Assembly (NCBI RefSeq): GCF_900114185.1
Contig: NZ_FOSE01000004.1
Location: 124,001-188,000, forward strand
DNA from: Cellulomonas sp. KH9
Lineage (GTDB): Bacteria > Actinomycetota > Actinomycetes > Actinomycetales > Cellulomonadaceae
Direction: 5' to 3'
DNA length: 64,000 nt
The translations under genes and the position numbers were made by a program. This document shows positions 7,816 through 17,789 of this stretch, in pieces; within the stretch, counting starts at the first letter, position 1; every line of letters begins with the position of its first letter. The notes under the pieces were generated by a model that was not told the origin of the DNA, did no database searches, and was given only the letters and a program-made list of their open reading frames with translations.

Positions 7816-8700
7816 ATGACCGAGCACGTGGTGGCGGGGTACGACGGTTCACCCGAGGCGGTGGCCGCGGTGCGGTGGGCGGCGGGCGCCGCGAAGCGCC
7901 TGGGGCTGCCGTTGCAGGTGGTGCACGTGTGGGGCCTGGCCGGCCAGCTGGACTCCCCGCCGACCCGCGCCGCGTCCGCGTACGTGCGCGCCGGTGCGCG
8001 GGAGGTGGCGGACGAGGGTGCCGAGGTCGCGCGGCAGGCCGTGCCCGGCGTCGAGGTCGAGGCGGTGCTCGACGACGGGCCGCCCGCCCGGGCCCTGGTC
8101 GACCGCGCCGTCGACGCGCCCCTGATCGTCCTGGGCCGGCAGGGGTCGGCGCGGCTGTCCGGCGTGCTCATGGGATCGGTCGCGCTGGCCACGCTGCAGC
8201 ACGCGCCCTGCCCGGTCGTGATCGTGCCGCGCACCAGCCCCGAGGAGGCGCCCACCGACCTCGTCGTCGTCGGTGTCGACGGGTCACGGCAGGCGCTGGG
8301 TGCCGTGGAGGCGGCCGGTCGGTACGCGTCGCGCACCGGTGCCCACCTGCGGGTCGTCGCGTGCTGGCAGGCGCCGCTGCACGGCCGCTCCCTGGCCGAC
8401 TGGATGCGGGACCACCCCGACGTCTCACCCGAGGAGCTGGCCCGGCGCGCGGCCGAGGACTCGCTCGAGCACGCGCGGACCCTGCTGCACGACCGGTACC
8501 CGGACGTGGAGGTCGAGACCCTGGCCGAGGAGGGCCCCGCGCCCCGGGTGCTCGCACGCCACGCCGAGAAGGCGGACCTGCTGGTGGTCGGCACGCGCGG
8601 CCGCAGCGGGCTGGCGGGCCTCGTGCTCGGCTCCGTGAGCCAGTGGCTCGTGGCGCGGGCGGCGTGCCCGGTGCTGGTCTCGCGCGCGGTGCCGCAGTGA
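7816..8700 (+). CDS. Universal stress protein with two UspA domains
   Basis: Cytoplasmic stress protein of 294 residues made of two tandem UspA folds (about 1-140 and 150-290). Each half ends in the nucleotide-binding motif: [17 protein letters not shown] in the first and [17 protein letters not shown] in the second, matching G-x2-G-x9-G-S. The protein is therefore expected to bind ATP. ATG 7816 has GAGGAGGA 5 bases upstream. The gene is monocistronic, with 229 non-coding bases before it in which I found no DosR-like palindrome. Confidence 0.9.
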   Translation: MTEHVVAGYDGSPEAVAAVRWAAGAAKRLGLPLQVVHVWGLAGQLDSPPTRAASAYVRAGAREVADEGAEVARQAVPGVEVEAVLDDGPPARALVDRAVDAPLIVLGRQGSARLSGVLMGSVALATLQHAPCPVVIVPRTSPEEAPTDLVVVGVDGSRQALGAVEAAGRYASRTGAHLRVVACWQAPLHGRSLADWMRDHPDVSPEELARRAAEDSLEHARTLLHDRYPDVEVETLAEEGPAPRVLARHAEKADLLVVGTRGRSGLAGLVLGSVSQWLVARAACPVLVSRAVPQ

Positions 8701-8729
8701 CGGTCGACGGGTCGGCCGCGCGGAGCGGG

Positions 8730-8735
8730 TAGCCT
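8730..8735 (+). promoter_or_regulatory. Candidate -10 element of a leaderless prfB transcript
   Basis: TAGCCT followed by 8 bases and the GTG start of prfB at 8744; no Shine-Dalgarno sequence lies between. It fits the TANNNT pattern seen before several other genes in this window. No clear -35 box. Confidence 0.42.
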
Positions 8736-8743
8736 GGACGGCC

Positions 8744-9859
8744 GTGGCCACCACCGACTTCCCTGCCGAGATCCGCGAGCTGCGCTCCACGCTGGAGTCG
8801 ATCCAGTCGGTGAGCGACCCCACCGCGCTGCGGGAGAAGATCGCCGTGCTCTCCGAGCAGGCATCCGCCCCCGACCTGTGGGACGACCCCGACGCGGCGC
8901 AGAAGGTCACCAGCGCGCTGTCCTCGACGCAGTCCGAGCTCGACCGCGTGACCAAGCTCGGCGGGCGGATCGACGACCTGGAGACGCTCGTCGAGATGGC
9001 CGCGGAGGAGGACGACGCCGACACGCTCGCCGAGGCCGAGGCCGAGCTCGTCAAGATCCGTAAGGACCTCGGTGAGCTCGAGGTCCGCACGCTGCTGGCG
9101 GGCAAGTACGACATCCGTGACGCGGTGGTCACGATCCGCGCAGGTGCCGGCGGCGTCGACGCGGCGGACTTCGCCGAGATGCTCATGCGCATGTACCTGC
9201 GCTGGGCGGAGCGGCACGGGTACGCCACGTCCGTGCTCGACACGTCCTACGCCGAGGAGGCGGGGCTGAAGTCGGCGACGTTCGAGGTCAAGGCGCCCTA
9301 CGCGTTCGGGCACCTGTCCGTCGAGGCCGGCACGCACCGGCTGGTCCGGATCTCGCCGTTCGACAACCAGGGCCGTCGCCAGACGTCCTTCGCCGCCGTC
9401 GAGGTGATCCCGCTCATCGAGCAGACCGACTCCATCGAGATCCCCGAGTCGGAGATCAAGGTCGACGTGTTCCGGTCCTCCGGTCCCGGCGGGCAGTCCG
9501 TCAACACCACCGACTCGGCCGTGCGCATGACGCACATCCCCACCGGGATCGTCGTGTCGATGCAGAACGAGAAGTCGCAGATCCAGAACCGTGCCGCCGC
9601 CCTGCGCGTCCTGCAGTCGCGCCTGCTCCTGCAGCGTCAGGAGGAGGAGCGCGCCGCGAAGAAGGAGATGGCGGGCGACATCAAGGCGTCGTGGGGCGAC
9701 CAGATGCGGTCCTACGTGCTGCAGCCGTACCAGATGGTCAAGGACCTGCGCACCGAGCACGAGGTCGGCAACCCCGCCGCGGTGTTCGACGGTGACATCG
9801 ACGACTTCATCGAGGCCGGCGTCCGCTGGCGCCGCGGTCAGCAGATCGCCGGCGCCTGA
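8744..9859 (+). CDS. prfB: Peptide chain release factor 2 (RF2)
   Basis: Terminates translation at UGA and UAA. The 371 residues contain the RF2 codon-recognition tripeptide SPF in [17 protein letters not shown] (about 204) and the catalytic GGQ in [18 protein letters not shown] (about 249). The N-terminal domain includes the usual coiled region. The frame is open throughout: there is no in-frame TGA near codon 25, so the programmed +1 frameshift that autoregulates prfB in many bacteria is absent, as expected for actinobacteria. It lies directly upstream of ftsEX, the common actinobacterial prfB-ftsE-ftsX-smpB order. Confidence 0.97.
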   Translation: MATTDFPAEIRELRSTLESIQSVSDPTALREKIAVLSEQASAPDLWDDPDAAQKVTSALSSTQSELDRVTKLGGRIDDLETLVEMAAEEDDADTLAEAEAELVKIRKDLGELEVRTLLAGKYDIRDAVVTIRAGAGGVDAADFAEMLMRMYLRWAERHGYATSVLDTSYAEEAGLKSATFEVKAPYAFGHLSVEAGTHRLVRISPFDNQGRRQTSFAAVEVIPLIEQTDSIEIPESEIKVDVFRSSGPGGQSVNTTDSAVRMTHIPTGIVVSMQNEKSQIQNRAAALRVLQSRLLLQRQEEERAAKKEMAGDIKASWGDQMRSYVLQPYQMVKDLRTEHEVGNPAAVFDGDIDDFIEAGVRWRRGQQIAGA

Positions 9860-9989
9860 CCGGACGCCACCCGGCGTCGCGCAGCGGCGCCCGGGACGGA
9901 CCGGGACGAGTCGGACGGTCGTCCGTCCTGCGCGCCGATTCACAGGCCGGCGGCGGCGTGTCCTGCCCTCGTCCGGGTGACGACCTTTC

Positions 9990-9995
9990 TACCCT
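9990..9995 (+). promoter_or_regulatory. Candidate -10 element upstream of ftsE
   Basis: TACCCT lies 66 bases before the ftsE start in the 202-base gap after prfB. It would give a 5' untranslated region of about 60 bases. No good -35 hexamer is seen, so confidence is low. The rest of the gap shows no other feature. Confidence 0.3.
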
Positions 9996-10061
9996 CGATG
10001 AGGCTCGCGGCCCGCGGGCGGCCCCGGCGACGCCCGGGGGCAGGACGAGGCGAGGTCGGTC

Positions 10062-10751
10062 GTGATCCGGTTCGAGAACGTGACGAAGGTCTACGCGCGC
10101 GGTGCACGACCCGCGCTGGACCGGGTGTCCCTCGACGTCGAGCGCGGTGAGTTCGTCTTCCTCGTCGGTGCGTCGGGTTCCGGCAAGTCGACGTTCCTGC
10201 GCCTGGTGCTCCGGGAGGAGCGGGCGTCCGCGGGACGGGTGTTCGTCGCCGGCAAGGAGCTCGGCACGCTGTCGAGCTGGAAGGTGCCGCACCTGCGCCG
10301 CCAGATCGGCGCGGTCTTCCAGGACTTCCGCCTGCTGCCCACCAAGACGGTCTTCGAGAACGTCGCGTTCGCGCTGCAGGTCATCGGCAAGCCGCGGCAC
10401 CACATCCTCACGACCGTGCCGGACGTGCTGGACATGGTCGGCCTGGCCGGCAAGGAGAAGCGCCGCCCGCACGAGCTGTCCGGTGGTGAGCAGCAGCGCG
10501 TGGCGATCGCCCGCGCCTTCGTCAACCGGCCGGCGATCCTGCTGGCCGACGAGCCCACCGGCAACCTCGACCCGACGACGTCCCTGGGGATCATGCGCCT
10601 GCTCGACCGCATCAACCGCACCGGAACCACCGTGGTGATGGCGACCCACGACGACGAGATCGTCGACCAGATGCGCAAGCGCGTCATCGAGCTGAGCACG
10701 GGCGAGATGGTGCGCGACCAGTCGCGCGGCGTCTACGGCTCGGACCGCTGA
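10062..10751 (+). CDS. ftsE: Cell division ATP-binding protein FtsE
   Basis: ABC-type ATPase that works with FtsX at the septum to control a cell-wall hydrolase. 229 residues. Walker A is [10 protein letters not shown] near 36, the Q-loop is FQDFRLLP, the signature [14 protein letters not shown], and Walker [13 protein letters not shown] with switch [16 protein letters not shown] is the typical FtsE start. The ftsX gene follows after 11 bases, and the M23 hydrolase gene overlaps ftsX, so the division module is one transcription unit. Confidence 0.96.
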   Translation: MIRFENVTKVYARGARPALDRVSLDVERGEFVFLVGASGSGKSTFLRLVLREERASAGRVFVAGKELGTLSSWKVPHLRRQIGAVFQDFRLLPTKTVFENVAFALQVIGKPRHHILTTVPDVLDMVGLAGKEKRRPHELSGGEQQRVAIARAFVNRPAILLADEPTGNLDPTTSLGIMRLLDRINRTGTTVVMATHDDEIVDQMRKRVIELSTGEMVRDQSRGVYGSDR

Positions 10752-10762
10752 GGGGATCGGAC

Positions 10763-11677
10763 ATGCGCGCCCAGTTCATCCTCTCCGAGATCGGCATCGG
10801 CCTGCGCCGCAACCTGTCGATGACGATCTCGGTCGTCCTCGTCACGTTCGTGTGCCTCACCTTCCTGGGCGCCGCGGCGCTGCTGCAGACGCAGATCGGG
10901 AAGATGAAGGACGACTGGTACGACAAGGTCGAGGTCTCGGTCTTCCTGTGCCCCACCGGCTCCACCGCGCCGACGTGCGCGGCCGGCGAGGTCACCGAGG
11001 AGCAGCGGGCCGAGGTGCTCGCCGCCCTCGACGCCCCCGAGGTCGCGGGCTACGTCCAGGAGATCTACCAGGAGTCCAAGCAGCAGGCGTACGAGGCGTT
11101 CCAGGAGCAGTTCCAGGACCAGTTCTGGGCGTCGGCCGTGACGGCGGACGACATGAACTCCTCGCTGCGCATCAAGCTGACCGACCCCGAGCAGTACCAG
11201 GTGGTCGCCGACGTCGTGTCCGGCAGGCCGGGCGTCGAGTCCGTGCAGGACCAGCGCCGCCTGTTCGACAACCTGTTCCTGGTGCTGGACCGCGCCACGT
11301 GGGCCGCGGCCGGCCTGGCGGCGATCATGCTGCTCGCCGCGGTGCTGCTCATCACGACGACGATCCGCCTCTCGGCACTCAGCCGACGCCGGGAGACGGG
11401 CATCATGCGGCTCGTCGGGGCGTCGACCCTGTTCATCCAGCTCCCGTTCATGCTCGAGGGCGCGATCGCCGCCACCCTCGGCGCCGCCATGGCGATCGGC
11501 GGTCTGTGGCTGGGGGTCGAGTACCTCGTCACGGACTGGCTGGGCCAGTCGGTGCCGTGGATCCCGTACGTCGGGACGTCGGACGTGCTGGCGATCGCAC
11601 CGCTGCTGATCGTCGTCGCGTTCGTCCTCGCGGCGATCTCGTCCCTGGTCACCCTGAGCCGATACACGAAGGTATGA
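10763..11677 (+). CDS. ftsX: Cell division permease-like protein FtsX
   Basis: Membrane partner of FtsE. The 304 residues show the expected topology: first helix at about 21-43, a large extracytoplasmic domain (about 45-170, with QEIYQESKQQAYEAFQEQFQ), then three helices with LSRRRETGIMRLVGAS in the cytoplasmic loop. The extracytoplasmic domain includes a Cys pair (FLCPTGSTAPTCAAG), possibly a disulfide. The stop overlaps the ATG of the peptidoglycan hydrolase gene. FtsX external domains bind and activate coiled-coil hydrolases, and the neighbouring gene encodes one. Confidence 0.96.
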   Translation: MRAQFILSEIGIGLRRNLSMTISVVLVTFVCLTFLGAAALLQTQIGKMKDDWYDKVEVSVFLCPTGSTAPTCAAGEVTEEQRAEVLAALDAPEVAGYVQEIYQESKQQAYEAFQEQFQDQFWASAVTADDMNSSLRIKLTDPEQYQVVADVVSGRPGVESVQDQRRLFDNLFLVLDRATWAAAGLAAIMLLAAVLLITTTIRLSALSRRRETGIMRLVGASTLFIQLPFMLEGAIAATLGAAMAIGGLWLGVEYLVTDWLGQSVPWIPYVGTSDVLAIAPLLIVVAFVLAAISSLVTLSRYTKV

Positions 11678-13092
11678 CCATGCCCCGACCCGACCGCACC
11701 CCCTCCACCGGCGCCCGGCGGCGTCCGCTGCAGGCGGTCGTCGCGCTGCTGGCGGCCCTCGCGGTCGCGGCGCCGGCGTTCGTCGCCGCGGGCGGTCCGG
11801 CCGTGGCCGACGACCTGTCCAACAAGCGTGCCGCGGCCGAGCAGCGTGCCGAGGCGGCGGACCAGCGTGCCGCGGACCTCGCCGAGGCGATCGAGGAGCT
11901 CAGCGGCGAGCTGGCCGCCGCCCTGACCCGGCTCGCCGAGGTCGAGGCGCAGCTGCCCGCCGCCCAGGCCGCGCTCGACGCGGCCGTCGCCGCCGCCCAG
12001 GCCGCGCAGCGCGAGGCCGAGATCCTCGCCGCACGCCTGCAGGCCGCGCAGGACGAGGAGGCGGCGATCGTCGAGCAGATCGCTGTCGACGACGCCCGCG
12101 AGCAGGAGATCCGGGTCGCCATCGGCCAGATGGCGCGCGAGGCGTACAAGGGCGGGCGCGACGTGTCCGGGATGAGCGTCGTGCTCGACGCCGACAGCTC
12201 CCAGGACTTCGTCGAGAAGTACGGGATGGTCTCGACCGCGCTGCGCACGCAGACGCAGGTGCTCGACGAGCTGACCGAGCTGGCCGCCAGGAACAAGAAC
12301 GCCCAGGCGCGGCAGGCGGCGGTCCGCGCGAAGGTGGACGAGCTGAAGGCGGCCGCCGACGTCAAGCTCGAGGAGGCCCGGCAGGCCCAGGCGCAGGCGG
12401 AGACGGCCAAGGCCGAGGTCGAGCGGCTGGTCGCCGAGCAGCAGCAGCGCAAGGCCGACATCGAGTCGCGCAGGTCCGAGGCGGAGGCGCAGGTCGCGGC
12501 CAACGACGCCGAGCGGGCGAAGGTCGCGAGCGAGCTCGCGGCGATCGTCGAGGCGCAGCGTGTGCAGCGCGAGCAGGAGGAGGCCGCCCGTCGTGCCGCC
12601 GCCCAGAACGGCAACGGCGGTGGCGGTGGTGGTGGCGGCGGGGGCGGTGGCGGCAGCTCCCAGCCCGGCGGTGCCCGACCGGGCGCCCTGTTCGCCAACC
12701 CCACCGCGCACAACCCGATGGTGGTCACCTCGGAGTACGGCAACCGCCTGCACCCCGTGCTCGGCTACTGGCGGCTGCACGCGGGCATCGACCTGCGCGA
12801 CCGCTGCGGCGAGCCCGTGTACGCCGCGCGCTCCGGCACCGTGCAGTGGTCCCGGTACCGCGGCGGGTACGGCAACCAGGTCATGATCGACCACGGCTGG
12901 GTCAACGGCTCGTCGCTCATGTCGAGCTACAACCACCTGTCGTCGTTCAGCGTCGGTGCCGGTGCACGGGTCAGCGCGGGACAGGTCATCGGCTACGCCG
13001 GCAACACCGGCACGTCGGCCGCGTGCCACCTGCACTTCGAGGTGTACATCAACGGCAGCACCGTGAACCCCCGGCCGTACCTCGGTCTGTGA
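11674..13092 (+). CDS. Coiled-coil M23 (LytM) peptidoglycan hydrolase, likely FtsEX-activated
   Basis: Secreted murein endopeptidase, 472 residues. It has a signal peptide at about 15-45 and long coiled coils with the Ala/Glu-rich heptads of EnvC/CwlO-like proteins (about 50-300). A 13-Gly linker (bases 12616-12654) follows, then the LytM domain with EYGNRLHPVLGYWRLHAGID (HxxxD) and HLHFEV (HxH), so all zinc ligands are present. ATG 11674 overlaps the ftsX stop; ATG 11680 is an in-frame alternative. The coiled coil is where FtsX would bind. Mycobacteria use an NlpC/P60 enzyme (RipC) in this role; here an M23 enzyme takes its place. Confidence 0.92.
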   Translation: MTMPRPDRTPSTGARRRPLQAVVALLAALAVAAPAFVAAGGPAVADDLSNKRAAAEQRAEAADQRAADLAEAIEELSGELAAALTRLAEVEAQLPAAQAALDAAVAAAQAAQREAEILAARLQAAQDEEAAIVEQIAVDDAREQEIRVAIGQMAREAYKGGRDVSGMSVVLDADSSQDFVEKYGMVSTALRTQTQVLDELTELAARNKNAQARQAAVRAKVDELKAAADVKLEEARQAQAQAETAKAEVERLVAEQQQRKADIESRRSEAEAQVAANDAERAKVASELAAIVEAQRVQREQEEAARRAAAQNGNGGGGGGGGGGGGGSSQPGGARPGALFANPTAHNPMVVTSEYGNRLHPVLGYWRLHAGIDLRDRCGEPVYAARSGTVQWSRYRGGYGNQVMIDHGWVNGSSLMSSYNHLSSFSVGAGARVSAGQVIGYAGNTGTSAACHLHFEVYINGSTVNPRPYLGL

Positions 13093-13233
13093 CCGCAGCG
13101 GCGCAATGACCTGGGACCCCGCCGGGGGTCGCCGGTAGGCTCGACCCCGCGGCAACCGCCGCGCCGCGCCCGAGGGGCGCCCCATCCGGTGGCCCGCGCG
13201 CCACCGACGAGCAGCAGGACGGAGGGCCGTGCC

Positions 13234-13710
13234 GTGGCGAAGGCGAAGGCCGACGGCCGCCAGATGGTCGCCGCCAACCGCAAGGCCCGGCACGACTACC
13301 TCATCCAGGACGTGCTCGAGGCCGGGCTCGTGCTGACGGGCACCGAGGTCAAGGCGCTGCGCGCCGGTCGGGCCTCGCTGGTCGACGGCTGGGGCGAGGT
13401 CGAGGGCGGCGAGGCGTGGCTGCACGGGGTGCACATCCCCGAGTACTCCCAGGGCACGTGGACCAACCACGCGCCGCGGCGCAAGCGCAAGATGCTCCTG
13501 CACCGCGAGGAGATCGAGCGCCTGGAGGCGCGCACGCGCGAGAAGGGTCACACGATCGTGCCCCTCGCGCTGTACTTCCTCGACGGCCGGGCGAAGGTCG
13601 AGATCGCACTGGCCGTCGGCAAGAAGGACTGGGACAAGCGGCAGGCGCTGCGCGAGCGGCAGGACAACCTCGAGGCGCAGCGCGCGATCCGGGAGCGGCG
13701 CGACCGGTGA
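13234..13710 (+). CDS. smpB: SsrA-binding protein SmpB
   Basis: RNA-binding partner of tmRNA in ribosome rescue. The 158 residues show the SmpB core: [36 protein letters not shown], the loop with [20 protein letters not shown], and a basic C-terminal tail [14 protein letters not shown] that enters the decoding channel. GTG 13234 has GGAGGG 7 bases upstream; a TAGGCT hexamer at 13136-13141 may be its -10 element. The tmRNA gene itself lies about 7.4 kb downstream in this window. The stop overlaps the next start as GTGA. Confidence 0.96.
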   Translation: MAKAKADGRQMVAANRKARHDYLIQDVLEAGLVLTGTEVKALRAGRASLVDGWGEVEGGEAWLHGVHIPEYSQGTWTNHAPRRKRKMLLHREEIERLEARTREKGHTIVPLALYFLDGRAKVEIALAVGKKDWDKRQALRERQDNLEAQRAIRERRDR

Positions 13711-15623
13711 CGAGCCGCCCCGCCCCTGGTCCTGACGCCACCGTCCTCGGTGCCGTCCGACGCCTCGTCGTGCTGGGGCTCGTCGCCCTCGTGGCCCTCG
13801 GTGTGCTGCTGCTGGCGCCCCCCGTCGCGTACGCCGCGGGTTCGCCGGGCGACCTGACGAGCGGGCAGGAGATCACGCGGTACGACGTGACGGCCGACGC
13901 GGCCGCCGACGGGACCGTCGACCTGACCCTCGAGCTCGACTTCGACTTCGGGGACGACCCCGGTCGCGGCCCGTACCTGTCCTTCCCCACCCGGGTGTCG
14001 TACGACGACGAGCAGGACCGGGTGTTCGAGTACCGCGACGTGCAGGCCTCCAGCCCCACCGGGGCCCCGGCGCAGGTGTACCGCGAGGACGAGTCGAACG
14101 CGGTGGTCCTGCGGATCGGCGACGAGGACGTCGACGACGTGTCCGGCGTCCAGACCTACCGGATCACGATGAGCGTCGACGGCTGGATCAACCCCTCCAA
14201 CGCGCAGCACTCCGGCGACGAGCTGTACTGGAACGTCATCGGCGCCGGCTGGAAGGTCCCGCTGTCCGACGTCACGGTGACGGTCACGGGCCCCGCGCCG
14301 GTCGAGGGTGCCGCCTGCTTCGTCGGGCCCGCGGGCTCGACGACCCCGTGCGGCTCGGCGACAACCGCCGGCTCGTCGGCCACGTTCACGCAGGACGTCG
14401 TCGAGGTCGGCGACCAGCTCACCACCGTGACGGGCTGGCCCGGCGGCACGTTCCCCGGCGTCCGGCCGATCCTGCGCGACAAGCCGGATCCCACGCTGCC
14501 GCTGCGCCCGCTGAGTGCGGGCGGTGCGGTCGCCGCCGTCGTGGCGCTGGTCGGCGGCGGTCTCGCCATCAGCCGGGTGCGCCGCACGGGCCGCGACCGC
14601 GCGTACCTCGGCCTGACGCCGGGCCTGCGCCCGGCGGCGGGTCAGGAGGCGCAGACCGGTCACCGTGCGCGCCGCGAGCCCGTCTCCGTGCAGTTCCAGC
14701 CGCCGGCGGACACCCGGCCGGGGGAGATCGGCACGCTCGTCGACGAGAAGGCCGACCCGGTCGACGTGACGGCCACCATCATCGACCTCGCAGTGCGCGG
14801 CTGGCTGCGCATCGAGGAGGTGCCGCGCTCGGACCCCCGGAGGAAGCCGAAGGACTGGACGCTCGTGCGGCTGCGGGAGGGCACCGACGGGTTGCTGCCC
14901 TTCGAGGCGTGGCTGCTCAGCGACCTGTTCGAGACGAGCCCCGAGGTCCGGCTCTCGGACCTGCGGACGACCTTCGCGTCGTCGCTCGCCAAGGTGCAGG
15001 ACATGCTGTACGACCACGTCACCACGACCGGCTGGTTCCGGGCCAACCCCAAGAGCGTGCGGACGTCGTGGATCGTCGTCGGCATCCTGCTGCTGGTCGT
15101 GGGTGGCATCGGGTTCGTCGCCGGCTGGGCCGTGGAGACCGTGCCGGGGCTGTCGCTCGTCGGGCTCGCCGTCGCGCTCGTCGGCGTGCTGGTGCTGGTG
15201 CTCAGCGGTGCGGCCCCCGCGCGCACACCCGACGGCACCGCCGTGCTGGCGCAGGCGCTCGGCTTCCGCCGCTACCTCGCCACCGCCGAGGCGGACCAGA
15301 TCCGGTTCGAGGAGGGGCAGGACGTCTTCAGCCGGTACCTGCCCTACGCCATCGTCTTCGGGCTGGCGGACCGGTGGGCGCGCGTGTTCGCGGACCTCGC
15401 CGCGCAGGGTCGCGTGCTGGACGAGCCCTCCTGGTACGTCGGCTCGTACACCGCCGGCGCCCACGGGTTCTGGGCCGCCGGGTTCGTCGGGGCGATCGAC
15501 AGGTTCGAGTCCGTCGCGACGGCCGCGATCACCGCGCCCACGCCGGGCTCGTCGGGGGGCTCCGGCTTCAGCGGTGGCTTCTCCGGCGGTGGCGTCGGCG
15601 GAGGTGGCGGCGGAGGCTGGTGA
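13707..15623 (+). CDS. DUF2207 domain membrane protein
   Basis: A 638-residue protein with a signal peptide (about 18-45), an extracytoplasmic beta-rich domain (about 50-260) with the DUF2207 feature [19 protein letters not shown], a membrane helix near 275, a cytoplasmic region (about 300-440), two more helices near 455-500, and a Gly/Ser-rich end rich in GGG. Its biochemical role is unknown; related proteins are widespread in actinobacteria. The 4-bp overlap with smpB suggests co-transcription but not shared function. Confidence 0.85.
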   Translation: MTSRPAPGPDATVLGAVRRLVVLGLVALVALGVLLLAPPVAYAAGSPGDLTSGQEITRYDVTADAAADGTVDLTLELDFDFGDDPGRGPYLSFPTRVSYDDEQDRVFEYRDVQASSPTGAPAQVYREDESNAVVLRIGDEDVDDVSGVQTYRITMSVDGWINPSNAQHSGDELYWNVIGAGWKVPLSDVTVTVTGPAPVEGAACFVGPAGSTTPCGSATTAGSSATFTQDVVEVGDQLTTVTGWPGGTFPGVRPILRDKPDPTLPLRPLSAGGAVAAVVALVGGGLAISRVRRTGRDRAYLGLTPGLRPAAGQEAQTGHRARREPVSVQFQPPADTRPGEIGTLVDEKADPVDVTATIIDLAVRGWLRIEEVPRSDPRRKPKDWTLVRLREGTDGLLPFEAWLLSDLFETSPEVRLSDLRTTFASSLAKVQDMLYDHVTTTGWFRANPKSVRTSWIVVGILLLVVGGIGFVAGWAVETVPGLSLVGLAVALVGVLVLVLSGAAPARTPDGTAVLAQALGFRRYLATAEADQIRFEEGQDVFSRYLPYAIVFGLADRWARVFADLAAQGRVLDEPSWYVGSYTAGAHGFWAAGFVGAIDRFESVATAAITAPTPGSSGGSGFSGGFSGGGVGGGGGGGW

Positions 15624-15781
15624 GCCGGCGCCGCGAGCCCACGACGCCACGGACCGGGCCCGCGGGCCGCGCGGCAACCGGGACCACGGTGACCGCGCGG
15701 CAACCGGAAGGCGCTCACCGCGCGGCCGCGCGCCGCCGCGGGTAGACATCACCCCGGGATCCGACGAGAGGGACGGTGGGC

Positions 15782-17389
15782 GTGACCGAGGACCGGGAGC
15801 TCGACGAGGCCGTCGGCCGGGTGCTGGGCGAGGGCACGGCGCTGCGGCAGGCGCAGCGCGACGCCCTCGCGGGGCTCGACACCCACGACACGGTGCTGGT
15901 GGCCCGTACGGGCGCCGGCAAGACCGCGGTGTACGCGATCGCGACGCTGCTCGCGGCGCGGCTCACCGTAGTGGTGTCGCCGTTGATCGCGCTGCAGCGC
16001 GACCAGGAGCGGGCCCTGCGGGAGTCCGGGCTGCGGGTGTCGTCCGTGAGCTCGGTGCGGAGCGCCGCCCAGCAGCGTGACGCCCTGGCGGCAGCAGAGT
16101 CCGGCGACCTCGACGTGCTGCTGCTGGGCCCCGAGCAGCTCCAGCGCGAGGTGGTCCTCGCGGCGTTGAGCGGCGCCGACGTCGGTCTCGTCGTCGTGGA
16201 CGAGGCGCACTGCGTCGCCGAGTGGGGCCACGACTTCCGGCCCGACTACCTGCTGGTCGGTGCCGCGACGCGACGGCTCGGGGCACCGCGCGTCCTCGCC
16301 CTGACGGCGACGGCGTCCACGCACGTGCGCGACGAGATCGTGCGGCGCCTCGGCATGCGGGACCCGCGCGTGCTGGTGCACGACGCCGACCGGCCCAACA
16401 TCTGGCTGGGCGCTCGGCCCACCGCCACGGAGGACGAACGGGACGCCGGAGTCGTCGCCGAGGTCGCCGCGGAACCGGGCCCGGTCATCGTCTACGCCCG
16501 GACCCGCGCGCACTGCGAGCGGCTGGCCGAGCGGCTCGCGGACGTGCGGCCCGCGCTGGTGTACCACGCGGGACTGCCCGCGGCCGAGAGGGCCGCCACG
16601 CAGGACGCGTTCCTCGCCGGGCGGCACGACGTCGTCGTCGCGACGTCCGCGTTCGGCATGGGGATCGACCGTGCCGACGTGCGCCTCGTCGTGCACGCGG
16701 GGCCGCCTGCCACGCTCGACCAGTACTACCAGGAGGTCGGGCGGGCCGGGCGGGACGGTGAGCCCGCCCGGGGGCTGGTGGTGCACCGTGCCGAGGACCA
16801 CGCGCTCGCCCGCTACCAGCGCGGTGGTGGTGGCCCGCGTCCCGGCACGCTGGCGAAGGTGCTGGCCGCGCTGGCGCAGGGACCCGGGGACCAGCGGGTG
16901 CTCGCGGAACGGTCGGGGCTCGCGCGACGCACCGTCGCCCGCGCGCTCGCGGCGCTCGAGCAGGTGGGGGCCGTGCGGCACGACGACGGACGGGTGTCGC
17001 TCATCGCCGACGCCGACCCGCGCACCGTCCTCGAGCAGGTGCACGAGCAGGGGGAGCGGCGCGCCCGGCTGGAGGCGTCGCGGGTCGAGCTCGTCCGGTC
17101 GTACACCGACACGACCGACTGCCGGCGCCGCCTGCTGCTGGAACTGCTGGGGGAGGAGCGCGCCGACCCGTGCGGCCGGTGCGACAGCTGCGACGCGGGC
17201 ACGTCCCTCGCGGTGGCGGACCGGGCGGTCCGCCCCGGGCAGGAGGTGCGGCACCGGGAGTTCGGCCCGGGCACGGTGAGCGTCGTGGAGCCCGAGAGGG
17301 TCACCGTGCTGTTCGAGGACCGCGGCTACGTCACGCTGGACACGCAGATCGCCCTGGACGCCGAGCTGCTCGCGCTGGTCGACGACTGA
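15782..17389 (+). CDS. RecQ-family ATP-dependent DNA helicase
   Basis: A 3'-5' superfamily 2 helicase for DNA repair or recombination. About 535 residues, near the short RecQ type. Motifs in order are ARTGAGKTAVYA (Walker A), SPLIALQRDQ (Ia), VVDEAHCVAEWGHDFRP (II, with the RecQ aromatic-rich loop), ALTATAST (III), ATSAFGMGIDRADVR (V) and QEVGRAGRDG (VI). A zinc site CGRCDSC with an upstream Cys follows. The C-terminus has a small beta-domain (HREFGPGTV). No HRDC domain is evident. GTG 15782 has GAGAGGGA 8 bases upstream and is preferred to GTG 15776. Confidence 0.92.
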   Translation: MTEDRELDEAVGRVLGEGTALRQAQRDALAGLDTHDTVLVARTGAGKTAVYAIATLLAARLTVVVSPLIALQRDQERALRESGLRVSSVSSVRSAAQQRDALAAAESGDLDVLLLGPEQLQREVVLAALSGADVGLVVVDEAHCVAEWGHDFRPDYLLVGAATRRLGAPRVLALTATASTHVRDEIVRRLGMRDPRVLVHDADRPNIWLGARPTATEDERDAGVVAEVAAEPGPVIVYARTRAHCERLAERLADVRPALVYHAGLPAAERAATQDAFLAGRHDVVVATSAFGMGIDRADVRLVVHAGPPATLDQYYQEVGRAGRDGEPARGLVVHRAEDHALARYQRGGGGPRPGTLAKVLAALAQGPGDQRVLAERSGLARRTVARALAALEQVGAVRHDDGRVSLIADADPRTVLEQVHEQGERRARLEASRVELVRSYTDTTDCRRRLLLELLGEERADPCGRCDSCDAGTSLAVADRAVRPGQEVRHREFGPGTVSVVEPERVTVLFEDRGYVTLDTQIALDAELLALVDD

Positions 17390-17496
17390 GACCGGCGCAG
17401 CGTCCGGCGCGACCGAGGCGGCCCGTGCGGCTCCTGCGGTTGCCGGGTCACCGCACGTCGCGCACCGTGGGACGACGGCACGACAGGAGGAGCTGC

Positions 17497-17733
17497 ATGA
17501 GCACACCGCCGAGCCCCGACCCGGACCCGGGCACGACGCCCGGCCTCGAGCCGGGCGGGTCCGTGGCCCCCGGTGACACACCGCCGGGGGAGTCGTCGAC
17601 GTCCGGTGCGTCCGACCACCAGCCCGCGACCGGGTCGCGGGGCGCCAACTGGGCGGCCTACGTGATCATCGGCGTCGTCGTGGTGTTCGCCGTGCTGTTC
17701 TTCGTCGGGTACGCGATCGGCCTGGCCGACTGA
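17497..17733 (+). CDS. DUF6480-family small membrane protein
   Basis: A 78-residue protein with an acidic, Pro-rich N-terminus (PDPDPGTTPGLEPGGSV, DTPPGESSTSG) that matches, from memory, the DUF6480 signature, and one C-terminal membrane helix (about 50-74). Its function is unknown; such proteins are small single-pass membrane peptides common in actinobacteria. ATG 17497 has a strong AGGAGGAG 4-5 bases upstream. It lies between the helicase and the YwiC-like gene without overlap. Confidence 0.75.
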   Translation: MSTPPSPDPDPGTTPGLEPGGSVAPGDTPPGESSTSGASDHQPATGSRGANWAAYVIIGVVVVFAVLFFVGYAIGLAD

Positions 17734-17777
17734 CGGAGCACGGACCTGGGGCCCAGGTGGCCCTGGGTGCCGCGCCC

Positions 17778-17783
17778 TAGCCT
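17778..17783 (+). promoter_or_regulatory. Candidate -10 element of a leaderless ywiC-like transcript
   Basis: TAGCCT, then exactly 6 bases, then ATG 17790. There is no Shine-Dalgarno sequence in the gap, so the mRNA would begin with the start codon. One of the clearest cases of this pattern in the window. Confidence 0.5.
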
Positions 17784-17789
17784 GCCGGG

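Noticed and set aside
8744..8850. Programmed frameshift site in prfB
   Set aside because: The frame is open from GTG 8744 with no in-frame TGA near codon 25, so the classical site is absent.
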